Source of the DNA: Diphasiastrum complanatum
Taxonomy: Eukaryota; Streptophyta; Lycopodiopsida; Lycopodiales; Lycopodiaceae
Assembly (NCBI GenBank): GCA_029204225.1
Contig: CM055115.1
Location: 8,737,466 to 8,801,465 of the forward strand
Direction: 5' to 3'
Length of the DNA: 64,000 nt
This document shows, in pieces, positions 22,546 to 32,515 of the stretch. Every line of letters starts with the position of its first letter. Within the stretch, counting starts at the first letter, position 1. The notes beneath the pieces were generated by a model. The model saw nothing but the letters and a program-made list of their open reading frames with translations, was not told where the DNA came from and searched no databases. The translations under genes and the position numbers were made by a program.

Positions 22546-23769
22546 TTAAATTGAGTTTATCACTCATAATTGGTCACAATGTTTTCACTAAGTCTAAATT
22601 ACTTTGTGGTGATAGATAAGTTAAAATTGACAGGAGGAACCGCAATGAAATTGCGGACAGGTTTATTGTATTGTCATTCTTTTTACTTTTGGAGTTGGGA
22701 ACTCCCAGATTGAAAGTTAAAATTTGAATTTTTTTCTTTGTTGTTGAATTTCAATTTGGTAAAAATTTGAAAGTTACTTGTCTAATAGTTTTCTAATTGA
22801 TGTTGAAGGCTAGAATTCTATCAGTCAAAGAAATGTTTGTGCAAGATACTCGTTAAATTTGATTAAAATCATCCAACAATATGAAATGATCAGATTGAAT
22901 GAGTGGGAATGGTATTCTTTATCTAGACAGTAAATCTGACAGGATATGGTCCAAGAATTATTGAAATTCTATTGGTGGGATTTCCATTCATGTAATTTTA
23001 TATTCTGTGTTTGGATAGGTTTTATCAATATTAACGGAGTAATGCCAAACCAGTCAATAAAAAGGAAAAACAGTCCAATTTGATTGGAAAATTTGTCGTA
23101 ATAGAAATTACATAACTGATTTCATTTCCAGTAAAATCCTATGGTGAATTATATTCAAAAGATCAGACTAGTACGGTTTCACATACTAGTAAATGATTTT
23201 TGATATAACATAAATTGTTTTGGACTTTTTCCTATTGTAACTGATTTTTAAACATTTACTACTGTCATTACATCTTTTTGGTACCTTAGCTGAAATAGAT
23301 TTCCAGAGAACTGAAAATTCTAAGGAAGGAAGAAGAGTGGACATCAGATGGTAGTAAGTAGTATCAGGAAATGTATTTTGCAGTTAGGATTTTGGTAATC
23401 CCTATAAATAATTGCTTAATACTGGTTATTGATGTCCTGGTTTGAATTCATTCAGTTGAACTCGTAACTGATATCTTTGTGACCATTGAGTTATCCGCAG
23501 TTTTGGATGTCAATTGTGAGGTTAATAAATGAAAGACTTCACATGATATCGCTTTAGAATATTTGAGAGAAAAGGATCCGGCCTTTGAAAATTGCAGCCA
23601 AATTTCAAAATAGATCATTACTTAAGGTTTCTTGTAACGTCCAATGATAAGATGTTGAATGTCCAAAAATAGTCATAGAAAAGTTGAATAGAGCTACTAG
23701 TTGATTTCTATTATCCATTACTATGGATGGTATACACAAAATAGGAAGATAAATATAGTGAATACTTTG
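22546..23769. other. AT-rich spacer repeated three times
   Basis: The same sequence occurs reversed in the centre (26940-27660, partial) and in the right arm (37186-38440). No frame over about 60 codons and no recognised element. It may be an unrecognised LTR or intergenic sequence carried with the BPS1-like 3' fragment. Confidence 0.55.
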
Positions 23770-24262
23770 AAGGTTTGGAAAGTTTGGTGTGCATCGTACG
23801 TGATCTTTTTGATGACATAGTTGTGGGTAGGACAAAACTCATTTCTGCAGTAAGCAAATTTTGTTGAGTGATTCTTCACTAGTTGCACCTCTAGAATGAC
23901 TATCGCAAGATTCTTTACTAGCTGGATATTGAGGAGTAACATGGCATCAAATTAACTGAAAAAATAGAACATCTTTTATCGTTGTTTATATTCTGGAAAG
24001 GCAAGATAATTGATGTCTACAATTTACTTGGTAGAGGAAATAGTAATTGTGATTACTCTATCTCAATTGCTCGTGGCCTTTACTATGGCTCCCTCGTAGT
24101 ATTACCATTGCGTCAGTATTTTGCTTAGAATATATCTGAACAGGCACAAAGTTTTACAAGCCAAAAAGATAAGTTAATTCGTTAAGTGTCTTTCAATCAA
24201 AAAGAGCATGAACAATATAATTTATTAATTACAAAAAAGAATTTAATTTCATCACTACGATC
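23770..24262 (+). pseudogene. BPS1-like 3'-end fragment
   Basis: Starts at GLESLECTVRDLF-equivalent sequence (about codon 284), continues through the last codons with a base change and a small indel near the end, the stop, and about 400 bases of 3' flank, as in 20330-20830. It is a partial duplication of the gene tail, not a retrocopy, since the flank is included. Mirrored at 36700-37185. Confidence 0.8.
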
Positions 24263-24270
24263 TAAAGGCA

Positions 24271-24780
24271 TCGATATGCGAACCATTTCAGTTTGATTTG
24301 GGAGCTTCAGTGAATGATTTTATTTTTGACAACAATCTAATGGAAATGAGGTATTCAACATGGATACTACTAGCAATGAAGAGATTTCATTATGCCATAG
24401 AAATCCAACTCATACCAATCTTGTTCAATGCCTCATGGATCCATTTCACAAGAGCTTAAAGTGGCTTCTACTCGCAACTCTTATTCCTATGGATTCTCTT
24501 CAACTCAATGGCCAATGTCTAATTCACGTGCATATTCATAATGTATTAACAAGAATAATGATTGGGAATATGTTACAACTCCCTAGGATCATCGACTGCC
24601 TTAAAGGTTCCACACACCCCATACCAGTGACGATGCACCGTAACTGCCCATCTATAGGGTCACAACCGACCCAACCCCATGCATTGGAGCAATCGACATA
24701 ATCATGTCCAGTCAAGCCTCCTACGATAATTGGCATCCCATACCACCAGTCATCGCACTCGGCTCTCCATGGCACACATC
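24271..24780. repeat. Second copy of the unknown segment
   Basis: Duplicates 21815-22290 with small indels. The plus-strand frame here starts MDTTSNEEISLCHRNPTH (24360-24701). Not recognised as a gene. Confidence 0.6.
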
Positions 24781-24992
24781 TCCTAGCCTAAAGATACATC
24801 CTGGCTCATGCACGAGAAACCCCACCACTATATAGGCATAGCACAGTGGGTCCCTTCAAGCACAGTTTTGCTGGCGACATGTGACCACCTAGGATGGTGA
24901 TGCGTGGCACCGAAACATGTTGAAAACTCCAGTCTTGCATCATGCTCCTTGCGAGGCCGTCACTGAGGGGCGTACCGTTATGGTATATAACA
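24590..24992 (-). mobile_element. Gypsy LTR (left-arm copy), 3' side
   Basis: Minus-strand LTR starting TGTTATATACC at 24992, preceded by a polypurine tract (reverse complement of TTCCCCTCCACCC, 24993-25005). The far end of the LTR is not defined. Part of the body seen at 30660-30720 is missing. Confidence 0.65.
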
Positions 24993-25005
24993 TTCCCCTC
25001 CACCC

Positions 25006-25686
25006 ATAAAAGCTTCCTTCTTTGGAAAAAAACTAGGGAATCTAAATCTTAAATCATCCTCCTTCTCCCAGGTGTCCTCATCATTTAACTTATCTTTCCA
25101 GCAAATCAGATGTTCAAAAATCAAACGATTTCTCAGTTGATGTCGTCAAGTATCCACGATCCTTTCCGATTCATGGGGTACAAATGCAGTCAAATCCTCC
25201 AATAGAATTAGATCATCTGTGGTATCTAGTCACCTTTCTCACCAAGTTGTTCCTTTAAATGACTAACATGGAATATAGGATGAACCTTAGTTCCAACAAG
25301 GAGTTCTAGTCTATAAGCAGCCCTACCAATCTTGTTAAGAACTTTGAAAAGACCGCTAAAATGTGAAGATAACTTCGGACATTTCCCCGTTCGAAGTGTC
25401 TTAGAGTCCTTGGGGATTCTAAGGTACACCCAATCACCGATCTCAAACTCTCGAGGAACGCGACTTCGGTTGGCATAGAACTGGCTCTATCTTGAGCCGA
25501 TCTAATGCTTTCCCTAGCCACCTGCAACATTTCCTACATATCATGCAAGAAATCTGCTGCAGCTTAAACCTTGAGACCTTTGAGTCCAATGGAGATAGGA
25601 GAACGAGGCTAAAAGCCGTACAAGAGCATAAAAGAACTAAAACCAGTGGCAGAATACTTCATACTATTGTATGCGAACTCAACCAT
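25006..25686 (-). pseudogene. Ty3/gypsy integrase C-terminus and chromodomain-like remnant
   Basis: Minus strand: MLQVARESIRSAQDRA (25306-25530), YLRIPKDSKTLRTGKCPKLS to RLELLVGTKVHPIFHVSHLKEQLG (25226-25429), the usual gypsy integrase tail, then a short chromodomain-like part toward the polypurine tract. Broken by stops and frameshifts. The partner is 29783-30462 (+). It is cut at 25686, where the centre of the palindrome begins. Confidence 0.8.
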
Positions 25687-25830
25687 GCTAACACATGAAT
25701 CTTTGCCGAAGAGCTTCTGGGCTGAAGCTATCTCCACTACAGCTTACGTCCAAAACATATGTTTGACTAAGGCCCTCATAGGTAAAACACCACATGAGGT
25801 CTGGACAGGTTATAAGGCTTCAATGAAGTG
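25687..25830 (+). pseudogene. Family-B integrase fragment
   Basis: Reads MLTHESLPKSFWAEAIS to KTPHEVWTGYKASMK, then is cut at about 25830. The following 75 bases match 53842-53915. Confidence 0.75.
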
Positions 25831-25905
25831 TGACTCTTTTATAAGCGATCCAAATCATATGTGTCAAATGATTCTCACGACTATGAATATATTCTTTCAT
25901 AGAAA

Positions 25906-26340
25906 GCTTGAAAGTAGTGTCATTACTGCATTTTGATCATCTATGACATATCCGACAGTGCCCATTTGCTTCAGCAGGTTCTTGGACTGGTTGATGTGAC
26001 TCTGTAGGGAATCTCCGTTGGTCATCTTGAGCGAGAAAATCTTCTTCCTGAGATGTAGCTTGGATGCTATGTCGCACGCATTATACAGAGTGCTCAAGAT
26101 GTCCCAGACTTCCTTGGAAGTCTGAGCTTTAGACACATGGCCGATTTGAGTGTCTGATATATTGAGGATGATCAGCGCAAAGACTTTGCCATCTTTCAGC
26201 TTCCATCAGGAAATTGTAGCATCGTCAGCTTCGCGTCTTATCTCCGCACCTATAACAACGTCATACATTTCGTTAGCCATTAGCATAGTTCTCATCTTAA
26301 ATTTATATGGATGGTAATTGGCTCCATCATGCTTGTCCAT
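25906..26340 (-). pseudogene. Family-B copia gag fragment in the centre
   Basis: ATG at 26340 (minus) gives MDKHDGANYHPYKFKMRT, then an in-frame TGA near 26208 where other copies have Arg before WKLKDGK, then LIILNISDTQIGHV to NSLLKQM-like sequence and VMTLLSSFL. It follows the LTR at 26341-26925 in the same orientation. Confidence 0.8.
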
Positions 26341-26925
26341 TATAGGACTGGCTTTCCCTTGGGAATCCATGTGGATATTAGTCTAAGTGATAGTAGTAAT
26401 TATCAGTGACTTGAGAATGAAAATAGACTAACTCACTAACTTCACTTCATTCCATTTCAAAGAAATATGCGAGAAAAAATGCTCTTTATATAGCTTCGTG
26501 TTCTAAATATGAAATAACCCTCTTAAGTTCCATAACCGCTTTTGACAAGGATCGGAATAACATATGGACTCTAGGTCAAAATAAAGTTTGACCATGGATC
26601 GATTTGATCTTCGACCTGGTATCAGAATGCACTTATTCTATTTCAAGCTCAATCTTTTTAAAACAACAAATAAACTATCACAAGAAATAACTATTTTGCA
26701 TTATGTAGATCTAAATAAGAGACAACTAGATCATGCCATGTTATCACATGTCTTCATCCTCAGATTGAGCAGGTCCTCCAAATGTACATGAATTGTTGTA
26801 ATGTGCTCCTTCCAAAAATCTATTGAACTTTTCATATGAAAATTTGGGGCTACACAACATCGTTGTTGTAATCTATACAAAAATTTGCTATCGGTGTTGG
26901 AAAAAAAATGACCGGCATCGATCAT
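26341..26925 (-). mobile_element. Family-B LTR and leader (centre copy)
   Basis: Reverse complement of 3641-4137, including the 75-base segment (about 26660-26735), so it is closest to copy 1. It contains a reversed TATATAAAG near 26487. Confidence 0.7.
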
Positions 26926-27745
26926 TAATTGTTTTTTTAAAGATCATTGATGAACAACCACTTCATCCCTCCTTTTAAGGAAATTATCAATTTCAATAAA
27001 AGTTAACTGTATGTGAAACTATAAGAGTCTGATCTTTTGAATATAATTCACCATAGGATTTTACTAGAGATTAAATCAGCTATGTAATTTCTATTACTAC
27101 AAATTTTCCAATAAAATTGGACTGTTTTTCCTTTTTATTGACTGGTTTGGCATTACTCCGTTAATATTGATAAATCCTATCCAAACACATAATATAAAAT
27201 TACATGACTGGAAATCCCACCAATAGGATTTCAGTAATTCTTGAACCATATCCTGTCAGAATTACTGGCTAGATAAAGAATACTATTCCCACTCATTCAA
27301 TCTGGTCATTTCATATTGTTTGACGATTTTAATCAAATTTAACGAGTATCTTGCATAAACATTCCTTTGACTGATTTCTAGTGAGCAACATCGATTAGAA
27401 AACTATCAGACAAGTAACTGATTTCAAATTTTTACCAATTTTAAATTCAACAAAAAAGAAAAAAATTCAAATTTTAACTTTCAATCTGGGAGTTCCCAAC
27501 TCCAAAAGGCAAAAGAATGACAATACAGTAAAACCTGTCGGCAATTTCATTGTGGTTCCTCTTGTCAATTTTAACTTATCTATCACCACAAAATAATTTA
27601 GACTTAGTGATAAACTCAGTTTATCAATTCACTAATCTAAACTGATTCCATAGATGATAAAAAAATGACCGAAATTTTTATTTCTTCGGAAAACTCAAAT
27701 TTTTTCGGAAAAATTCGAAACACTGTCCGATTTTTAATGTTACTA
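26926..27745. other. AT-rich spacer in the centre
   Basis: 26940-27600 matches the reverse complement of 22570-23240. The remainder to 27745 is not matched elsewhere in the window. No gene recognised. Confidence 0.55.
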
Positions 27746-28053
27746 ACCCAATGTCAAACTGGCATGAAAGCACACTACATCAGTTACAAACGTCATTACG
27801 GAATGTTTTTACGTAAACTTCAGTTTTACGAAATTTGTCATCCATTAACACTGATTTGTGACCCAACTGTCAGAGCACATGCGTATGACCACTCAAATCA
27901 ATTGTAAATCTCTCATGCATGTCATAATCACTCTGAGAATCAACATGAAACTAATCCATGCAAGCACAATACTACAAATTAGGGAAATGACTCGCATGCA
28001 ATCAGAACAATTTCAAATTTTGCCAATTTTACTCACAAAACTACAAAACTTCA
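27746..28053. repeat. Inverted copy of positions 1-308
   Basis: See 1-308. The match ends exactly at the window start, so the full repeat is probably longer. Confidence 0.8.
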
Positions 28054-28939
28054 GATGATCATAACTTTGGCTATAGGACACCAAATTGGGTGCTGTAAAG
28101 CTTATTACAGAGGGAGAATAAGTGGATAAGATGCTTGCCACATTAGCCTGCCACCTAGGCTTCACACGTGCGAGATCAGAGTGTCAAAAAATTTGTAATA
28201 GGGCTCTGTTCCACAAGACAATATCATGCAAAAAGGTGCAAACACCCATTCTAGCCCAAAATTGATGCCACCAAAAAACTTAAACAATCAATTAGACTTC
28301 CATGAAGCATTCATACTGATCCTAAGATGCAGTATAGGTTGAGAACAAAGTTTTCTTGATTTGTAGAAGTCAAAATAGCTTCAAACTTGATGGAGTTGGT
28401 GCATAAGCCACTGGCTATCAATTTACAGGTCCGATAGCTTGATGGGAAGGTAAAAAAAAATGCTAATCATGCTGTAAATAATTCCAGAATGATCTCCTTA
28501 TGGATTTGGAGAGATCTATCCCCCAAAAATCACCAAAAAATGGTCATTTTTGAACTTCTTTTACTTCCTACAAGTTCAATTGCTGGAATTCCTGGTTCTA
28601 ACTTCAGGGAAAGCTTCAAAAGACTTTGGTATACCTATTTACAAGATCTACATGGTGTTTTATAGCCACCTACTATCCAACTTTATGAAAAACAAACAAA
28701 AATGATGATTTTTCGCTATTTTCCGGTTTTTTCATCACAATGAAGTGGAAATTCATGACATACAACTCTTTCTCTAACACATGCAAACCAATTTATAGAA
28801 TTACAACCATCTAATTGGTCTGATCTTGCTGGATTATGGTTCGTCCTATCTATTTTGTGCCAAAAAACATGAAAAACCAAACAATTTTGACCAAAACATA
28901 GCCTAGAATCCTTAATCATTGGAAAGAACCAGCATGCAT
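28054..28939. other. Unrecognised segment upstream of gypsy pol
   Basis: About 0.9 kb without a credible frame and without another copy in the window. The inverted copy of it would lie left of position 1. Confidence 0.5.
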
Positions 28940-30462
28940 CATTGGAAAGAGCCGGATTGGAGAAGTTAATCAGTTATGCTTTACTGAGCTCCAATCCAAG
29001 TTGTATCTTTCTCTACGAGATCTTTGTCGGACCGATGAGTTTTTTGGTCGTATATGGCATGATGTCCTGGCAGGAAGCTCTATTTTGAGAGAAAATCTAG
29101 GAAAGCATTATTCCAAGAAATCTCATGAAGAGAAGATACTTGATAGTTATTTCATTAGAAATGGTTTGCTTTTCCATAAAGGAAAAGTTTGTGCGCCAGA
29201 TATTGTGGACATTAGGGCCCAAATCCTACGCGAGTGACATGATAGCCCTAGCGCGGGACATCTTGGTATACAGAGGACACTTGAACTTGTTAAGTGAAAA
29301 TTTTACTGGCCAAAAATGAATGGTCAGGTCGAGGCATATGTTCAAAAATGTGAACAATGCCAAGTAAATAAAGCAGAAACCAGCAAGAAATGGGAAAGTA
29401 CTTCCATGGATTTTGTGGTCGGACTTCCCAAGTTAGGGAAGGATCACGATGCTATTTGGGTAGTAGTTGACAGGCTAACGAAAATGGTGCAGTTGATTCC
29501 AACAAAAACTACTGTCAAAGCTTCTGAACTTGCTCAACTCTTCATTGAAAAGGTGTTCAGTTTGTATGGTTTGCTAAATGATATCGTTAATGATTAGGAT
29601 TCCAAGTTCACTGGCAATTTCTGGTAGGCGGTCTTTGAAAGACTGGAAACTACTTTATGTGTATCATTTATGGATCACCTAGAAACCGATGGTCAGACCG
29701 AATGTGTCAACTAGTCGATGGAAGATATGCTTTGCTCATATGTTTCCATGCAACAATCGAATTGGGAAAAGTATCTCCCAATGGTTGAGTTCGCATACAA
29801 TAGTATGAAGTATTTTGCCACTGGTTTTAGTTCTTTTATGCTCTTGTACGGCTTTTAGCCTCGTTCTCCTATCTCCGTTGGACTCAAAGGTCTCAAGGTT
29901 TAAGCTGCAGCAAATTTCTTGCATGATATGTAGGAAATGTTGCAGGTGGCTAGGGAAAGCATTAGATCGGCTCAAGATAGAGCCAATTCTATGCCAACCG
30001 AAGTCGCATTCCTTGAGAGTTTGAGATCGGTGATTGGGTGTACCTTAGAATCCCCAGGGACTCTAAGACACTTCGAACGGGGAAATGTCCGAAGTTATCT
30101 CCACATTTTAGCGATCTTTTCAAAGTTCTTAACAAGATTGGTAGGGCTGCTTATAGACTAGAACTCCTTGTTGGAACTAAGGTTCATCCTATATTCCATG
30201 TTAGTCATTTAAAGGAACAACTTGGTGGGAAGGATGACCTGATACCACAGATGATCTAATTCTATTGGAGGATTTGACTGCTTTTGTACCCCATGAACCG
30301 GAAAGGATCGTGGATACTTGACGACATCAACTGAGAAATCGTTTGATTTTTGAACATCTGATTTGTTGGAAAGATAAGTTAAATGATGAGCACACCTGGG
30401 AGAAGGAGGATGATTTAAGATTTAGATTCCCTAGTTTTTTTTCCAAAGAAGGAAGCTTTTAT
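28940..30462 (+). pseudogene. Ty3/gypsy RNase H-end, integrase and chromodomain-like remnant
   Basis: Plus strand: YFIRNGLLFHKGKVCAPD (29001-29237), a stop, the integrase HHCC region with GHLGIQRT and KCEQCQ, then SMDFVVGLPK with the first catalytic Asp and DRLTKMVQLIPTK (29316-29597), D-SKFTGNFW with the second Asp (about 29600), and DGQTECVN with the Glu (about 29692). The tail carries LRIPRDSKTLRTGKCPKLSPHF to FHVSHLKEQL and ends in ICWKDKLNDEHTWEKEDDL, a chromodomain-like tail of plant gypsy elements. At least six stops or frameshifts. The part from 29783 on is mirrored at 25006-25686. Confidence 0.85.
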
Positions 30463-30475
30463 GGGTGGGGGGGAA
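30463..30475 (+). promoter_or_regulatory. Gypsy polypurine tract
   Basis: GGGTGGGGGGGAA immediately precedes the LTR start TGTTATATACC, the expected place for plus-strand priming. Confidence 0.75.
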
Positions 30476-30858
30476 TGTTATATACCATAACGGTACGCCC
30501 CTCAGTGACGGCCTCGCAAGGAGCATGATGCAAGACTGGAGTTTTCAATATGTTTCGGTGCCACGCATCACCATCCTAGGTGGTCACATGTCGCCGGCAA
30601 AACTGTGCTTGAAGGGACCCACTGTGCTATGCCTATATAGTGGTGGGGTTTCTCGTGCATGAGCTGGGATGCATCTTTAGGCTAGGAGATGTGTGCTAGG
30701 GAGAGTAGAGTGCGTATGGGATGCCAGTTATCGTAGGAGGCTTGATCGGGCATGATTATGTCGATTGCTCCAGTGCATGGGGGTGGGTCGGTTGTGACCC
30801 TATAGATGGGCAGTTACGGTGCATCGTCACTGGTATGGGGTGTGTGGAACCTTTAAGG
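30476..30858 (+). mobile_element. Gypsy 3' LTR, interrupted by the C-prime insertion
   Basis: Begins TGTTATATACC after the polypurine tract, with CTATATAG near 30640. It is cut at 30858 by the C-prime element and resumes at 36351 after a 4-base duplication. The distal LTR end is undefined. Confidence 0.7.
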
Positions 30859-31512
30859 TGTGAAGGATTTCAGATCATTCAAGATCCAATCCAAGTCCCA
30901 AATCTTTGGTTACAATAAGGAGCAAACCAACAATCCTGCCAATGTAGAAAAATCAGCATCTACATACAAAATGAGATGCAAACTCTAAGAGATATTGATC
31001 AAACATGAACCAAAACATAAAATATGTTTGCTGTTCGTACAATTACAATACCCTACTGTATTTCACACGTGTGGAACCGAAAATAGCAATAAATGATCAT
31101 TCTACACACAAGATTGCAAGATAACACCAAGATAGTGCACCAATGAGTAGTAGAACCCAAAGAGAACCATGTATAATGATGAAATGAGAGAGAGAAGAGA
31201 GAAGATGTGTCTCTCCAATAGTTACATCCTTTTATAGAGTTTCCAAACCCTATTTGGCCACTTGGCTTTCCCTCCAAAATGTAAACCCTACTATTTTTGG
31301 GTCTAGATTCAATGTACCCAAAGTTCAAATTTGAATCTCTCTCAAACTCGACTACCAACTTTCCCACACTTTCCAAAAGTGTTTATTGAATGTAGTTTAA
31401 ACTAATATAACTTCAAAAAGTTTATCTCTAAGTCTAAAATGAGTTTTGGCCTCTTATTAACAATTTACCAAAATGTGACTAAACTAGACTAAACTAGTTG
31501 AAATCTCTCACA
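30859..31512 (-). repeat. C-prime 3' LTR
   Basis: 654 bp, same as 35697-36350. It contains the palindromic G-box core CACACGTGTG (31064-31073) and a TATA-like CTATAAAAGG on the minus strand (31229-31238). Confidence 0.9.
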
Positions 31513-32491
31513 CTCCCTCTTCAACTAGTTTTGGCATATTTTTGACAATAGAACTTTGATCCAACTTTAGAATGATCTCCATCCTAAGTATAGATCTTCT
31601 TTCTAAGGTTCTAAAGTATCTTTCATAATTGATATAGAGAATAGTGTCCAAATTGGATGCTTCACTATTTCTTACATCAATTTTACACATCAAGATATAA
31701 CTAGAACATGAAGAACCAAATAGAATGTAAATGAAATGATTCCTCCATGTTTCAAACTTTGAACTCTCTGGAAAATTACAGCAACCAAACAATAAATGTG
31801 AGTGATGACCATTTGCTTGCTTGTCTCCTCCAACTTTGTCCTTTCTTGATATGTCTTCACCATAAAACTCCATGAATGTGCCTCCATCTCCATCTTGCCA
31901 CAAGACACCATCAAACCTTGGAAATCCATGAGTAGGTGAGTATATACATGATGCAAATCTAGCACCACATGACTCCATAAACCAAGTAATTTGCACTAGT
32001 CCATCTTCAAGATCTACTTGACACAAGAAAATGACCATGAATTCACCAAAAATTGACAATCCCCAAGTATTGGCACCAAGTAGCTCAACACTTGAGAACT
32101 TAGCCATGGATGAGTGACATAATGAACCTCCAATAACTTCATTTCCATCAGCAAAACCAGCCAAGAATGCTAGTACAACTCCAACAATAAGATATTGCAA
32201 GACAATGTAGCTAGTTTGTCCATATCTTGACAATTTGCACACATCCACATGAAATAGCTCAAACATGAGATAGAACAAGTAAAGTAAACTTGAACAACAC
32301 TTCCTTGCTGCTCCTTTGACCTTACTTGAGTCTTCAATAAGCTGCAAAAATAGATCCATAACATCTTTGCCAAATAACCTTCCTTTGATACTCTTGACTA
32401 GCTCCAAATTGCCACCTTTCCTTTTGTGTTGTTGAAGCCCTTTAAGACCAACCTCTTGATCTTCCTCTTGATCATCAAAGTCATTAAACAA
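31508..32491 (-). CDS. C-prime downstream frame, 327 codons, function unknown
   Basis: It is in the same frame as the upstream Gag frame and separated from it by one TAA and eight codons. It has no ATG start at its head (first codon TTG), so it may be reached by readthrough or be untranslated. Two hydrophobic stretches (LLYLFYLMFELF and YIVLQYLIVGVVLAFLAGF, about residues 68-120) could be membrane segments. GFADGNEVIGG loosely recalls the RNase H motif GFSDSDFAGD. The last residues KLVEEGV are the same as the end of the family-C polyprotein. As there, the codons run through the polypurine tract and the stop lies in the first bases of the LTR. RNase H signature residues are not visible. Confidence 0.5.
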   Translation of the reverse strand: MFNDFDDQEEDQEVGLKGLQQHKRKGGNLELVKSIKGRLFGKDVMDLFLQLIEDSSKVKGAARKCCSSLLYLFYLMFELFHVDVCKLSRYGQTSYIVLQYLIVGVVLAFLAGFADGNEVIGGSLCHSSMAKFSSVELLGANTWGLSIFGEFMVIFLCQVDLEDGLVQITWFMESCGARFASCIYSPTHGFPRFDGVLWQDGDGGTFMEFYGEDISRKDKVGGDKQANGHHSHLLFGCCNFPESSKFETWRNHFIYILFGSSCSSYILMCKIDVRNSEASNLDTILYINYERYFRTLERRSILRMEIILKLDQSSIVKNMPKLVEEGV

Positions 32492-32515
32492 ACTTTTTTT
32501 TCCAGATCCATTACT

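Larger units (their letters stand above)
3303..25686. repeat. Left arm of a giant imperfect inverted repeat
   Basis: Read directly, blocks of this arm reappear as reverse complement in 29783-53842, in mirrored order: spacer, family-B LTR/gag, element D, the unknown-plus-copia unit, the BPS1-like gene, a gag fragment, gypsy LTR, AT-rich spacer and gypsy integrase. The arm is interrupted by a family-A copia fragment (4295-7434) and contains an extra tandem unit (15009-18906) that the other arm lacks. The arms differ by scattered substitutions and small indels, roughly 1% in the BPS1-like coding region by my rough count. The inner edge is at about 25686, where gypsy integrase sequence switches to a copia-B fragment. 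Confidence 0.9.
25687..29782. other. Centre (spacer) of the giant inverted repeat
   Basis: About 4.1 kb between arms, itself a mosaic: copia-B integrase piece, copia-B gag and LTR in reverse, AT-rich spacer, the inverted copy of 1-308, an unrecognised segment, and the upstream part of the gypsy pol. Confidence 0.8.

Noticed and set aside
31053-31376. 107-codon frame repeated identically at 35891-36214
   Set aside because: It lies wholly inside the C-prime LTR; identity reflects LTR identity, not coding constraint.
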